The position numbers and the translations under genes were made by a program. Positions 1 through 7,820 of a DNA stretch of 32,466 bases are shown here, in pieces. Under the pieces are notes generated by a model, which saw only the letters and a program-made list of their open reading frames with translations, had not been told where the DNA came from and made no database searches. The number at the start of each line of letters is the position of its first letter. Position 1 is the first letter of the stretch. This DNA is from Pseudomonadota bacterium (GTDB lineage Bacteria; Myxococcota_A; UBA9160; PR03), in NCBI GenBank assembly GCA_003576805.1, contig QEVM01000030.1, positions 1 through 32,466 of the forward strand, written 5' to 3'.

Positions 1-47
1 CGCCGCCAAGCCTCCGACGCAAACGTCCTCTGATGAGCCACGTCATC

Positions 48-84
48 CCCCCCGGCTCTCTTCTACCATGCCGGGCGGCTTTTT
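48..84 (+). terminator. Intrinsic terminator, + strand
   Basis: A GC-rich stem pairs 48-56 with 70-78, with 8 of 9 positions matching. It encloses a 13-nt loop and is followed by C and five T residues (80-84). It would end a + strand transcript entering from left of the window. It also argues against starting the next gene at the ATG at 68, which lies in the loop. Confidence 0.55.
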
Positions 85-148
85 CAGAGGTTCCCTAGGG
101 GACGAGCGGCCCCGGTACAATCAGCACCGGCCGTCCGGAGGGAGTCGC

Positions 149-886
149 ATGTACGAAGTCGTGGGGGCGTATGCTGTCGCGAAGATCGCCGACAAGCTCA
201 TCGAGGACTTCGCCGGCAGCGTCGTAGAGCGATGGTCCCGCTACCGGGCGCGGCGCTTCATCAACGCATTGGCGAGCGGTATCGCCCAGGGCGCCATCGG
301 CGAAGCGGAAGTCCGAGAGCGAATCGACAAGACGCTCGCCGACGAGAAGAAGTCGGAGGCGCTCTTCGAGGCGTACCGCCGCGTATGCCTCGCTGCATCC
401 CGCGATGTTGGTCCTCGAGTGATCGGCTTTCTCATGGCCAAGCTCCTCGCGGAAGGTCGGACGGCCTCCGACCACGAGGAGCGCCTCATGATGGCTGCCG
501 AGACTCTGACGGACGGAGAATTCCAGGCGTTCGTGGGATTCCTGCACAAGCTGAATGCAGCGGACTCCGACCCGAAGACACGTGACTCGACTATCTGGAT
601 CGAGCAGCATTGGGAGACCGTGGACGACAGCGGCTTGAGTCGCGGTGGAATCGACCTCGCCCCTCTTAACCTCGCCGATTCGCACGGCACGTGGGCGCTC
701 AAGCTCGCCGCCGCCGGGATTCTCGCGCAGCAGGTCCGGCAGACCCACCATCCCTATCACGCAGACTCCGATCGGCACATTGACGAGGATGGCGTGACGA
801 TCAAGTACACCTGGTACGTCGGAGCAGATCGCGCGTTTGCGGGATTCCTCGATTTGCTCGACGTGGCGTCGCGCACGGACGAGTAG
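149..886 (+). CDS. Hypothetical protein, possible cargo gene of the element
   Basis: This 245-aa protein is not recognised. The ATG at 149 was chosen because GGAGGGAG lies 4 nt upstream, while the earlier in-frame ATG at 68 sits inside the terminator hairpin. The N-terminus is a weakly hydrophobic helix (MYEVVGAYAVAKIADKLIEDF). Residues 25-140 are charged and predicted helical, with an acidic stretch around DHEERLMMAAETLTDGEF. The C-terminal third is richer in aromatic and histidine residues. I see no signal peptide, zinc ligands or nucleotide-binding loop. It is monocistronic, runs opposite to the other element genes and looks less GC-rich than the host region. That setting is typical of accessory 'moron' genes, including some defence genes, but no motif supports a particular function. 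Confidence 0.75.
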   Translation: MYEVVGAYAVAKIADKLIEDFAGSVVERWSRYRARRFINALASGIAQGAIGEAEVRERIDKTLADEKKSEALFEAYRRVCLAASRDVGPRVIGFLMAKLLAEGRTASDHEERLMMAAETLTDGEFQAFVGFLHKLNAADSDPKTRDSTIWIEQHWETVDDSGLSRGGIDLAPLNLADSHGTWALKLAAAGILAQQVRQTHHPYHADSDRHIDEDGVTIKYTWYVGADRAFAGFLDLLDVASRTDE

Positions 887-995
887 CAAGCGGCCTTACC
901 CGGGCCTTCCTAGCGCATCTCGGATGTGAGAATCCGATTCGGGATGGCTGGCGTTCGGAGCGCAGACGTGCGGTCTTCCGATCCGCTGGGTCGCG

Positions 996-1457
996 TCAGC
1001 CCTCGGGCCCGACCAGCTCCACCCGCTCGCGACGGCGCAGCAGCTCGACGAACGCGGGCTCGCGCTCGATCAGGAGCCGGCGGTACGCCTGCTCGACCGT
1101 CTCGTCCTCGCCGCGCGCGTCCGCGGCCATCCCCTCCAGCTTCACGTCGATGTCGTGCAGCGTCATGGGCTGCTGCGCGGCGTCGCGCGCCGCGGCGTCG
1201 CGCTCGGCGCGGTCGCGGAGCGACGTGTTTCGGAGTCGCTCGGCGGCGCGCTCCTCCGGGCTGGATTCGAGGGCCGGCACCGCCGGGTCGTCGGCGCCCA
1301 GGGAGGCGAGCGCGGGCGGCATCGCGATGTCGTCGCGCTTCATCATGACCGCGACCGCGCCGCGCTGCGCGGGGCGATCCACCGCGGCCAGCTCGTCGAT
1401 CTTGAACTCCTTCATGACCCGGCGCCTTCGCGCGGAGCTACTCGCGTGATGCGACAC
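996..1457 (-). CDS. Phage-associated small protein with VDRPAQ motif
   Basis: This 153-aa protein is the last gene of the five-gene leftward cassette. The GTG at 1457 is preceded by a strong GGGAGGAGA and overlaps the upstream gene by 20 nt, which decides the start over the ATG at 1415. Residues 19-31 read KIDELAAVDRPAQ and are followed within ten residues by MMKR. I associate this 'IDE-x-x-x-VDRPAQ...MKR' signature with uncharacterised proteins in the head-morphogenesis regions of alphaproteobacterial prophages; that is recollection, not a search result. Residues 116-143 (GEDETVEQAYRRLL...) match a motif that occurs twice in the protein encoded at 1902-2378. The middle is Arg/Ala/Glu-rich and probably helical. 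A structural or scaffolding role is inference. Confidence 0.75.
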   Translation of the reverse strand: MSHHASSSARRRRVMKEFKIDELAAVDRPAQRGAVAVMMKRDDIAMPPALASLGADDPAVPALESSPEERAAERLRNTSLRDRAERDAAARDAAQQPMTLHDIDVKLEGMAADARGEDETVEQAYRRLLIEREPAFVELLRRRERVELVGPEG

Positions 1458-1899
1458 GTCTCTCCTCCCGCCTGCGCTCGTTTCGCTCGAACTGCTCCTG
1501 GTCGAAGTCTTCCCAGCGCTCCGCCAGCTCGACCAGGGACGTGGTCATGTGCCTGCCCCACGGCGTGAACAGATCCGCGCGGACGCGGTCCTCGCCGTAG
1601 AGCGTGACGCAGCGAAGCGTCTCCGCGTCCGGGACGAGCAGCGCGACGCCCGCCTGCTCGACGGGGGCGAACTTGAACTGCCAGGCGTAGTGCCGCGGCT
1701 CCTGATCTCGAAGGCGCAGCTCGCCGCGCGCGAGCGCGATGAGCGGGTAGGTGTTGCAGTCCTCCTCGTCCTCGGCGATGCGGGCCAGCGCGCGCACGCT
1801 CGGCCAGCGGCCGGTCTCGTCGCGCGTGCGACGCGCGTGCGCGTAGGCGTGCAGAGTGCCGGGCAGCAGCATCTCCAGCGGACGGAGGTCGAGCGACAC
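1438..1899 (-). CDS. Hypothetical protein of the small-gene cassette
   Basis: This 153-aa protein is unrecognised. It starts with GTG at 1899, only 2 nt after the stop of the upstream gene, so translation is probably coupled. It looks like a mixed alpha/beta globular domain in residues 1-125 and ends in a highly charged helix (residues 128-153, rich in Glu and Arg). No transmembrane segment, cysteine cluster or catalytic motif is visible. Its 3' end overlaps the start of the next gene by 20 nt. Position in the cassette is the only clue to its role. Confidence 0.7.
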   Translation of the reverse strand: MSLDLRPLEMLLPGTLHAYAHARRTRDETGRWPSVRALARIAEDEEDCNTYPLIALARGELRLRDQEPRHYAWQFKFAPVEQAGVALLVPDAETLRCVTLYGEDRVRADLFTPWGRHMTTSLVELAERWEDFDQEQFERNERRREERRVASRE

Positions 1900-1901
1900 G
1901 G

Positions 1902-2378
1902 CTACGCTGCCTGCTCGTAGCGCTGGTGCATCGCGGCCAGCGCGGCGTCGCCGTCGAGAAGCAGCCGCCCCATCGCCGCCTCGACGCTCTCGTCCGCGCG
2001 CTTCAGCGCCTTCGTGTACGTCTGCATCGCGTCGTAGATCGCGGCGCGCGGGCCGGTCGACTTCACGATGGGCGACTCGGCCGCGTGCCGCTCGCGCAGC
2101 GCTGCGAGCTTCGCGACCTCGCGCTGGCGCGCGTCGCGCAGCTCGATCGTCTCGGCGACGTACAGCGCGCGGGCCAGCTTTGAGAGCCGCTCGTCGCGGT
2201 CGGTGTGCAGCCGGCTGAGGCTCGCACCAACGGATTCGCCGGCTCGCTTCTCACTTTCCGCCAGCGCCAGCATGCACTCCTCGTAGTCGCGCGCGGCGAA
2301 GCGCGGCGTCGCGCCGTTCGTCGACTTCGCGACGCGGTCCGCGTCGCCGAGCACATCGTCGAGATTCGGTTCCGTCAC
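1902..2378 (-). CDS. Hypothetical helical protein with two internal motif repeats
   Basis: This 158-aa protein starts with GTG at 2378, preceded by GGAGG about 9 nt upstream; the start overlaps the upstream stop as GTGA. Two internal repeats are visible. Residues 46-73 (AGESVGASLSRLHTDRDERL) and 128-155 (ADESVEAAMGRLLLDGDAAL) share the pattern E-S-V-x-x-(A/S)-x-x-R-L. A third copy is in the protein encoded at 996-1457. The rest is charged and helical. Repeats of this general look occur in small uncharacterised prophage proteins, so I infer a phage-related origin. Biochemical function is unknown. Confidence 0.75.
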   Translation of the reverse strand: MTEPNLDDVLGDADRVAKSTNGATPRFAARDYEECMLALAESEKRAGESVGASLSRLHTDRDERLSKLARALYVAETIELRDARQREVAKLAALRERHAAESPIVKSTGPRAAIYDAMQTYTKALKRADESVEAAMGRLLLDGDAALAAMHQRYEQAA

Positions 2379-2959
2379 GCTGCGGTGCCTCCAAGAGTCG
2401 CGGTTTCGGCAGTGACCAGGGGACGGACGTGCGCCGCGACCGTCGGGCGTCCCAAGCCCAGGGCGCGCGCGAGCGCCGGGCTCGCGTGCCAGACGGCGCG
2501 CTCGATCGCGGCACCCGAGCGCCGGGCGAGCATCGTCGCAGGGACGTCGCGTCCGGCGGCGCGGAGCACGGCCTCCAGCGCGGCGCCGGACCGCTCGTGC
2601 TCTTCGAGCGCGGCAGCCAGCTCGGTCAGCGCGGCGTCGACGCGCGCAGCGGCGTGCAGCCGGTCGCGGATCAGGTCGTCTGCCTCGCGGCCGGCGGCGG
2701 CGCGGCGCTCGGCGTCGACCGCGGCCCGGGCCTCGTCGACCCGCGCAGTCGCCACGGGAAGCGCGGCGAGCGCGTCGCTCCGGCGCTGCTCTGCGTCGGC
2801 GAGCTGGCGTCGCGCGCGCTCGGCGGCCAGATCGTCGCGTGCCTCCACGGCGAGGCCGAGAGCGCCTCGGGCCTCGGCCGCCTCGGCTTCGGCGTGGCTG
2901 ACCATCTCCTCGAGCTCCGCGCGCCGGGCCTCGGCGGCGGTGATCGCTTCGGTGTCCAT
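2375..2959 (-). CDS. Coiled-coil protein of the small-gene cassette
   Basis: The start is the ATG at 2959, with GGAGGA 7 nt upstream; it shares one base with the previous gene's stop codon (TGATG). The 194-aa product is dominated by a long Ala/Glu/Arg-rich coiled coil over about residues 5-135, with heptad-like hydrophobic spacing. A short globular C-terminus follows (around WHASPALARALGLGRPTVAAHVRP), which could form a small helix-turn-helix. Long coiled coils of this size are common in phage scaffolding or tape-measure-like proteins, but also in many unrelated proteins, so I leave the function open. The stop overlaps the next start by 4 nt. Confidence 0.75.
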   Translation of the reverse strand: MDTEAITAAEARRAELEEMVSHAEAEAAEARGALGLAVEARDDLAAERARRQLADAEQRRSDALAALPVATARVDEARAAVDAERRAAAGREADDLIRDRLHAAARVDAALTELAAALEEHERSGAALEAVLRAAGRDVPATMLARRSGAAIERAVWHASPALARALGLGRPTVAAHVRPLVTAETATLGGTAA

Positions 2960-3252
2960 CAGGGTTCCTCCAGCAGTCGCCAGCACTGCGGGCCGGCGAG
3001 CTCGATCTTCAGGCGGTGGCGACGAAGGTTCCCGACAACGTCGCGCAGGTGGTCGGCGGAGCGGAGCCGCAGCGCGCCTAGGTCGTCGACGCCGACCCCG
3101 CGCTCGCCGCGCTCCCGGAGCAGGGCGAGCACCCGGCCGCCGCTGCTCTCCGGCTCGACGCTATCGCCGGGCCTGCGCGTCGCGGTCGGGCACGGGAACG
3201 CGAAGCGACGCCTTCGCGTCCTGATCCGCTGCTCTCGCCTCGCCTGATCCAT
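2959..3252 (-). CDS. Small winged-helix-like protein, first gene of the cassette
   Basis: This 97-aa protein begins with an Arg-rich segment (MDQARREQRIRTRRRRFAF). Residues 38-95 then look like a winged helix-turn-helix: RVLALLRERG, a turn, LGALRLRSADHLRDVVGNLRRHRL as helices 2-3, and a short wing ending LAGPQCWRLLEE. It is the promoter-proximal gene of the leftward cassette, so it could regulate the cassette or act as a DNA-binding packaging or partition factor. No clear ribosome-binding site precedes the ATG at 3252. The upstream 179 bp must hold the cassette promoter, but I could not identify convincing -35/-10 boxes. Confidence 0.65.
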   Translation of the reverse strand: MDQARREQRIRTRRRRFAFPCPTATRRPGDSVEPESSGGRVLALLRERGERGVGVDDLGALRLRSADHLRDVVGNLRRHRLKIELAGPQCWRLLEEP

Positions 3253-3431
3253 CGCGCGAAGTCTCGGGCGTTGGGGGAGGCGACGACAATGGACCTTCGG
3301 ACCGTGAGTCCGGCGGTCGTGGTCTGCATCAACGTGTGGTTCCTCGATCTTTCGATCGCACGGGGATCGTCAAGAAGGCGGGAAGAAGGTGGCGCCCGCC
3401 TCGCATGCGAAGCGAGCGCCATCCGCCTCGG

Positions 3432-4301
3432 CTACGACGATTGGGATCTCTCGGTACGTGCCCGCTCCGCGACCGCTCTGCATCCATCGAGCACCGTGGC
3501 GCCAGCGGCCAGTCCCAGACGGGAGCGCGCCTTGCGCGGCAGGCGCTCCGCAAGCAGTCGGCGTGCGAACTCGACAACCTGGTCCACGGGCCGAATGCCA
3601 ATGAGCAGCTTCAGCAGCACGTCACCGAAGCCGGGCTCGGGTTCGGGCCCGCCGAGGATCCGCCATACATCAACCGCGCGTCGGGTGTCGCTCTCCTGGA
3701 GGGCGAAGATCGCGACACAGACGGCGCTGCTGCGCGCGACATCCCTGAAGTCGCGCTCCACGACAGGCGCCATGCGCGCCGCGGACCGCGGATTCGCGAG
3801 CAGCTCGAAGACTTGCTCCCAGGTGGCATCCGGTGGCGCGTCGGCAAGATCACGCGCGGTCACGGCCGCGGCATTGTGCAGCGAGCTCCCGCTCCGCTCA
3901 AAATCCTCGATGAGCTGATAGAGCGCCTCGCCGCCATGCACGGCGTGAATGCTCTTCCATTTGTCGAGGAGCCCTGAGAGCACGCGGAATCCATCCGCCC
4001 ACCGCGGCTGCGATGAGGACTGATCGCAGGGCGGAGGCCAGAGGTTGAGTGCGCACATCTGGTCCGCGCACAGCATCATGTCCATCAGTTCCTCATCGTT
4101 CTCAGGCATGCCGTGCTTTTTGAGAATCCCCACAGCAAGAACGAGATCGGATCGATACGCAGCCCACATGATCGCCTCGACCCACGCCCCCTTCGCGAGC
4201 ATTCGCCGGTACGGCTTGTCTCCATATCGCAACAGGATCCGTTCCAGGTCCAGGACACGAGCGGCCTCCGCTCCATGAACAGGTTCGATCACTTCCGACA
4301 A
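3432..4301 (-). CDS. Hypothetical protein, possible cargo gene
   Basis: The product is about 289 aa and unrecognised. The frame is open from a GTG at 4346. I prefer the TTG at 4301 because GGAGGGAG lies 8 nt upstream of it; a GTG at 4292 is another option. The protein looks fully helical, with repeated pieces such as RRMLAKGAWVEAIMWAAY, LYQLIEDFERSG and TWEQVFELLANPRSA suggesting a TPR- or HEAT-like solenoid, although no canonical repeat can be assigned. No transmembrane helix or catalytic motif is seen. It is monocistronic, separated by gaps on both sides, and looks less GC-rich than the host genes, consistent with cargo acquired by the element. Confidence 0.7.
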   Translation of the reverse strand: MSEVIEPVHGAEAARVLDLERILLRYGDKPYRRMLAKGAWVEAIMWAAYRSDLVLAVGILKKHGMPENDEELMDMMLCADQMCALNLWPPPCDQSSSQPRWADGFRVLSGLLDKWKSIHAVHGGEALYQLIEDFERSGSSLHNAAAVTARDLADAPPDATWEQVFELLANPRSAARMAPVVERDFRDVARSSAVCVAIFALQESDTRRAVDVWRILGGPEPEPGFGDVLLKLLIGIRPVDQVVEFARRLLAERLPRKARSRLGLAAGATVLDGCRAVAERARTERSQSS

Positions 4302-4977
4302 CGCACTTTCTCCCTCCGCACAAGCGAGCCCAACAACGCATCGCACGCGGCTCCGACTCGGCTCGCTGACTCCACTGCGAGTTGAGCAGATGAAGCGGCC
4401 TTCGACAGCAGGTGCAGATCACTTCTTGACGTTCTCTGGCAGAAGTGTGTCGGCAACGATCGAGCTAAGTGGACCACTAGTCCCTCACGCGGGCCATTCG
4501 TTGCCGGTCATCATTTTCTTTGGTGCGAGTCGATCAAGCTGCATCGAATCGATCGGAAATCGGGCCTTCCGATCCCCTTCGGATCTGCGATCCGCCGGGC
4601 AGCCGTCGTGTTCCGGTGTCGCGGCGCGGGTTTCGCCCAAGGGGCGGCTGGCGCGCAAGGTCCGAGGCAAGGCGGCGCCGCCCGATCGTCGCGCGGAGCC
4701 GTGCCTCGCGCGCGATCGCGCGGAGGGCCGGGCGGATGGGGCGGGGCGGCGCAGCGGCCTCGCGCTCGCGCGCCCAGGAGTCGCGAGCGGCTCGAAGGTC
4801 GGCTCGCCCACGGGCGCCGGCTGCTCGCGCGCGTGCGCGATCGCGAGGCGTCAGGACCGGTCAATCAGGACGGCGTGCAGCCCGCTCCGTCGTGGTCGCG
4901 CTCCCGCCGGTCGCGTCTGCGCGCGTAGGACTTAACGGAGCGCGCGGGCGGGGTGGGCCGCATACCAGCCCCACTAC
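4302..4977. other. Long non-coding stretch between cargo gene and iterons
   Basis: No frame here gives a convincing protein; the open frames on both strands are Arg/Ala/Pro-rich, as expected from GC-rich non-coding DNA. The part nearest the cargo gene (about 4385-4560) is less GC-rich and probably contains its promoter, though I found no clear promoter boxes. The part from 4600 to 4930 is extremely GC-rich with short inverted repeats. A degraded gene cannot be excluded. Confidence 0.5.
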
Positions 4978-5234
4978 AGGGTCGGTCAGGTCGGTCACAG
5001 GTCGGTCAGGGCGAAGTTCCCGCCCCTACACGACTTTGCCGACTTGACCGACCTAGAAGAAGAGGAGAGGTGGCAGCGCGGAATCGGCCTTCGGCCCGAG
5101 TTCGGTCCGCACCCCTGGGCTCCGTGAAAAACAGGTCGGCTAGGTCGGTCAGGTCGGCAGACCGCTGCAACGGCGCGGGGTTCCGCTTACCGACCCATGC
5201 TCGCAGGTCGGTAGGTGGTCGGCGCAGGTCGGTA
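4978..5234. repeat. Iteron array, probable replication origin (consensus AGGTCGGTC)
   Basis: About eleven copies of AGGTCGG(T/C) lie within 257 bp. Direct copies begin at 4978 (one extra G), 4988, 4999, 5133, 5142, 5151, 5205 and 5226. A variant AGGTGGTCGG starts at 5213. Inverted copies are at 5046-5054 and 5188-5196. Spacings of 10-11, 9 and 21 bp place many copies on one face of the helix. The array ends 3 bp beyond the primase-helicase gene's stop codon. In phage P4 and iteron plasmids, the replication initiator binds such repeats near its own gene. I infer that this is the element's origin and that the 860-aa protein recognises it. Confidence 0.7.
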
Positions 5235-5237
5235 CAC

Positions 5238-7820
5238 CTAGAAGTGGTCGTCGGCCGGGTGCGCGCCGACGGACTCGCCAAGCTGCCACTCGTCGGCGTC
5301 GCCCCATGCGTAGGCGAAGCGCGCCGTCCCCCAGCGCTCGCGTGCCTCGGGCAGCGCCGGGATCTCCCAGCCGCGCGGGCGGCCGTCGTCGCGCTTGGTG
5401 AAGCCCAGCACCTCGCCGAGCAGCGCCTGCACCTTGTTAGCTGTGATGTCGGCGCGGCGCGTCCGGCGCTCGATCTCCTCGAGGAGCTTCTTGGTCGGCA
5501 GCAGCACGGCGCCGCCGCCGAGCCAGCGCCCGGTCGGGAGCTCGCCGGTCTGAAGCATCTCGAACCAGACGCGCTCGACGGGCCGGCTCTGCAGGCTCGC
5601 GGCCTTCTGCCGAGCGAGGGCGGCGGTCTGCGGGATCTGATCGCGCGGGTGCCACTTGTCCAGCCGGAGGCCGAGCAGGTCGTGCAGCATCGCCGCGGCG
5701 CCGCCGCCGCGCATCTCGGCATCGATCGCGCCGAACCACGCCTTGTCCTGCTTGCGCTCGTCTGACGCGTCAAACACTGCGAAGCGTCGCTCGTCGAATC
5801 CAGCCGGGACGACCCAGTCGTCATTCGACGCCATGATCACGTGCAGGTGGTTCGGCGCCTCGATGAGGTCGCGGTTCTTGCCCTCAATCGGCAGCGTCGG
5901 CTCGGTCAGGAACCCCTTGAGCACGCCTTCCGCGGCGCGATCCTCGGGCGCGATCGCCTCGTCGGCGAAGAGCAGCGCGCAGTCACGAAGGTGCGCGTTG
6001 AAGTTCCCAACGAGATGCTTCGACGACATGATCTGCAGCCCGTGCTGCCCGAAGAGGTTCTTCACCCACCGAGCGAACGTGCCCTTGCCGGTGCCGCGCG
6101 CGCCTCGGAAGACAAGCGCCACCTCGGCCTGCCTCTCTGGGTTCTGAACCGCCCACGCGGCCCAGCGCATGATGTACCGGAACGCCGCGCGCTCGCGCCG
6201 CGCGAGAACAACCCAGATGTGTCGCTGCATCGCGCGCCAACTGCCTCGCGTCGGCTCGACTGCGAAACCACGCCAGAGGTTGAACACTCCCTCCGGCGCT
6301 TCCCGACCCGGCAGGAAGTCGATCTGCCGGTACTGGCGGCGGTCCGAATGCTCAAGCCACCAGTCGCCGAGCCGTCGAAACTTCGGATTGCCGTTCTTGT
6401 CCCTCCCGGCCTCGATCTGGCGATTCATGAATCGATTGCGGAAGTCGGGGAACGACTGGAGAACGAGCTCCTGCCGCACCTGACGCTCCTCGTATGCCTT
6501 CTCTCGGAAGAAGGCGACGCGGCACTTCGCCCCCTCGTCCTCCACGACGAAGAACTTCGAATTCATCTCTTCTAGGAGAGGTTCGGCCGCGGCTGCCTTC
6601 GCCTGCGCGATCTGGCGTAGCGCGTACTTCTCGGCGCGCGGGCCCTTGTCCAGGACGGAGGCGCTGATGCCGAACGCCTCGTCCATGACGATGCTGTACA
6701 TGACGTCATCGGGGACGCCGCAGCGGGCGAGGTTGCACAGCGCGTCGAATAGCCACGCGGAGCGCGAGTCGTCGCCCTGCTTTGGGCCCTCGAGCCCGCG
6801 GTTGTCGCCCTGGACGATGATGACCTTGACGCGCTCGGGCACGCCCCAGCGGTCGAGCTCGTTGGTGTCGGCGATCTTGTTCGGCGTGCCGGAGATCTGG
6901 ACCGGGGCCGCGCTGCTGCTGGGCTTCGTCTCCATCGCGGCCGTGAACTGTGAGAGGTCGTAGACTCGATCCTCATGCCACTCGACCAGCTTCGCGACCG
7001 TCGGCACGCGACCCTTCCTGAGCTTCACCTTGTCGGGCACGTTGATCGTTCCCGGCAGGCGCATGATCCTGTCGACGTTGTGGCAGTGGTCACCTCCGAA
7101 CGCCAACTCCAGCGTCAGATTGAAGCGCTTTGCTTCCTCCGCCTTCGCTAGATCGCCCTCGATCAGCAGCGGCTCGCTCAGCTTCCAGAAGCCCTGGTAT
7201 CCGCCGCCGCTGAACACGATCACGGTGGGCGGTGGGATGCGGTCCGGCGGATTGCGCAACATCGCGAGCGCGCGGTTCTGCTCCGCTTCGATGTCCTCGC
7301 CCGCGCGCGGGTCGATGTCGACGTGCAGCCAGTCGAGCGCCGCCACATCCTCGCGGTCCGCCTTCTTGGTCAGCCGCCGCGTGGCGGAGTTGACCATGAA
7401 GTAGATGTTGCGGGTGCCGTTGTGGCGCTCGACCCACTCGGCGAGCCGATCGCGCTTGGTCGCGTCGAACGTCGTCGTCTCGATCGACTTCTTGTCCGTG
7501 CTGATCGCCGTGGCCGCCCAGGGGCCGCCGGGCCGCCAGCGCTCCAGGAAGTCGAGCGCCGCGCCTGTGTCGCCGCGCGGCTCTTCGGTCGGCGGCGGTT
7601 CGGTCACGGGCTCGGGCACGGTCGCGTCGGCGTCGCTTCGCAGCTCTGCCGTCGCGCTCGCCTGCTCCGCGTCGGCGATCTTGCGGTGCAGAGAACTCGC
7701 CTTCAGGAGGTCCACGTCGTCCACGCGCCCAGCGGTCGGTGAAGTGACGCACTTCTGCTCCGCGATTCGCTGCTCGATCTCCGCGAGCTCCTCGCGCAGG
7801 CGGTCGAGGTCCGCGCTCAT
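5238..7820 (-). CDS. Primase-helicase: AEP-type primase fused to DUF5906-like ATPase
   Basis: This 860-aa replication protein starts at the ATG at 7820, overlapping the upstream stop as ATGA; an extension to 7868 is less likely. Residues 1-60 form a short coiled coil. Residues 85-290 resemble an archaeo-eukaryotic primase/polymerase: metal-binding VDID at 167-170, SGGGYQGFW at 204-212, and HNVDRIMRLPGTIN at 247-260. Residues 560-720 form a P-loop ATPase of the phage helicase type: Walker A GARGTGKG 573-580, Walker B LLFADEA 616-622, sensor ASND 664-667 and arginine-finger candidate DERR 676-679. The C-terminus may hold a winged helix. The architecture resembles P4 alpha and NrS-1-type phage proteins, so it probably initiates element replication. 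Whether it extends DNA as well as priming is unknown. Confidence 0.9.
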   Translation of the reverse strand: MSADLDRLREELAEIEQRIAEQKCVTSPTAGRVDDVDLLKASSLHRKIADAEQASATAELRSDADATVPEPVTEPPPTEEPRGDTGAALDFLERWRPGGPWAATAISTDKKSIETTTFDATKRDRLAEWVERHNGTRNIYFMVNSATRRLTKKADREDVAALDWLHVDIDPRAGEDIEAEQNRALAMLRNPPDRIPPPTVIVFSGGGYQGFWKLSEPLLIEGDLAKAEEAKRFNLTLELAFGGDHCHNVDRIMRLPGTINVPDKVKLRKGRVPTVAKLVEWHEDRVYDLSQFTAAMETKPSSSAAPVQISGTPNKIADTNELDRWGVPERVKVIIVQGDNRGLEGPKQGDDSRSAWLFDALCNLARCGVPDDVMYSIVMDEAFGISASVLDKGPRAEKYALRQIAQAKAAAAEPLLEEMNSKFFVVEDEGAKCRVAFFREKAYEERQVRQELVLQSFPDFRNRFMNRQIEAGRDKNGNPKFRRLGDWWLEHSDRRQYRQIDFLPGREAPEGVFNLWRGFAVEPTRGSWRAMQRHIWVVLARRERAAFRYIMRWAAWAVQNPERQAEVALVFRGARGTGKGTFARWVKNLFGQHGLQIMSSKHLVGNFNAHLRDCALLFADEAIAPEDRAAEGVLKGFLTEPTLPIEGKNRDLIEAPNHLHVIMASNDDWVVPAGFDERRFAVFDASDERKQDKAWFGAIDAEMRGGGAAAMLHDLLGLRLDKWHPRDQIPQTAALARQKAASLQSRPVERVWFEMLQTGELPTGRWLGGGAVLLPTKKLLEEIERRTRRADITANKVQALLGEVLGFTKRDDGRPRGWEIPALPEARERWGTARFAYAWGDADEWQLGESVGAHPADDHF

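Noticed and set aside
68-148. An N-terminal extension of the first gene from the ATG at 68.
   Set aside because: The ATG lies in the loop of an intrinsic terminator and lacks a ribosome-binding site, while the ATG at 149 has a strong one.
3253-3431. TTGACG on the minus strand as a -35 box for the small-gene cassette.
   Set aside because: No acceptable -10 element follows at 16-18 bp, so I could not support a promoter call.
4485-4935. Several overlapping open frames on both strands upstream of the iterons.
   Set aside because: Low-complexity Arg/Ala/Pro composition in all frames, with no ribosome-binding site or domain.
4978-5234. The repeat cluster as a CRISPR array.
   Set aside because: Repeats are only about 9 bp, occur in both orientations, have irregular spacings and are not next to cas genes. 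Iterons fit better.
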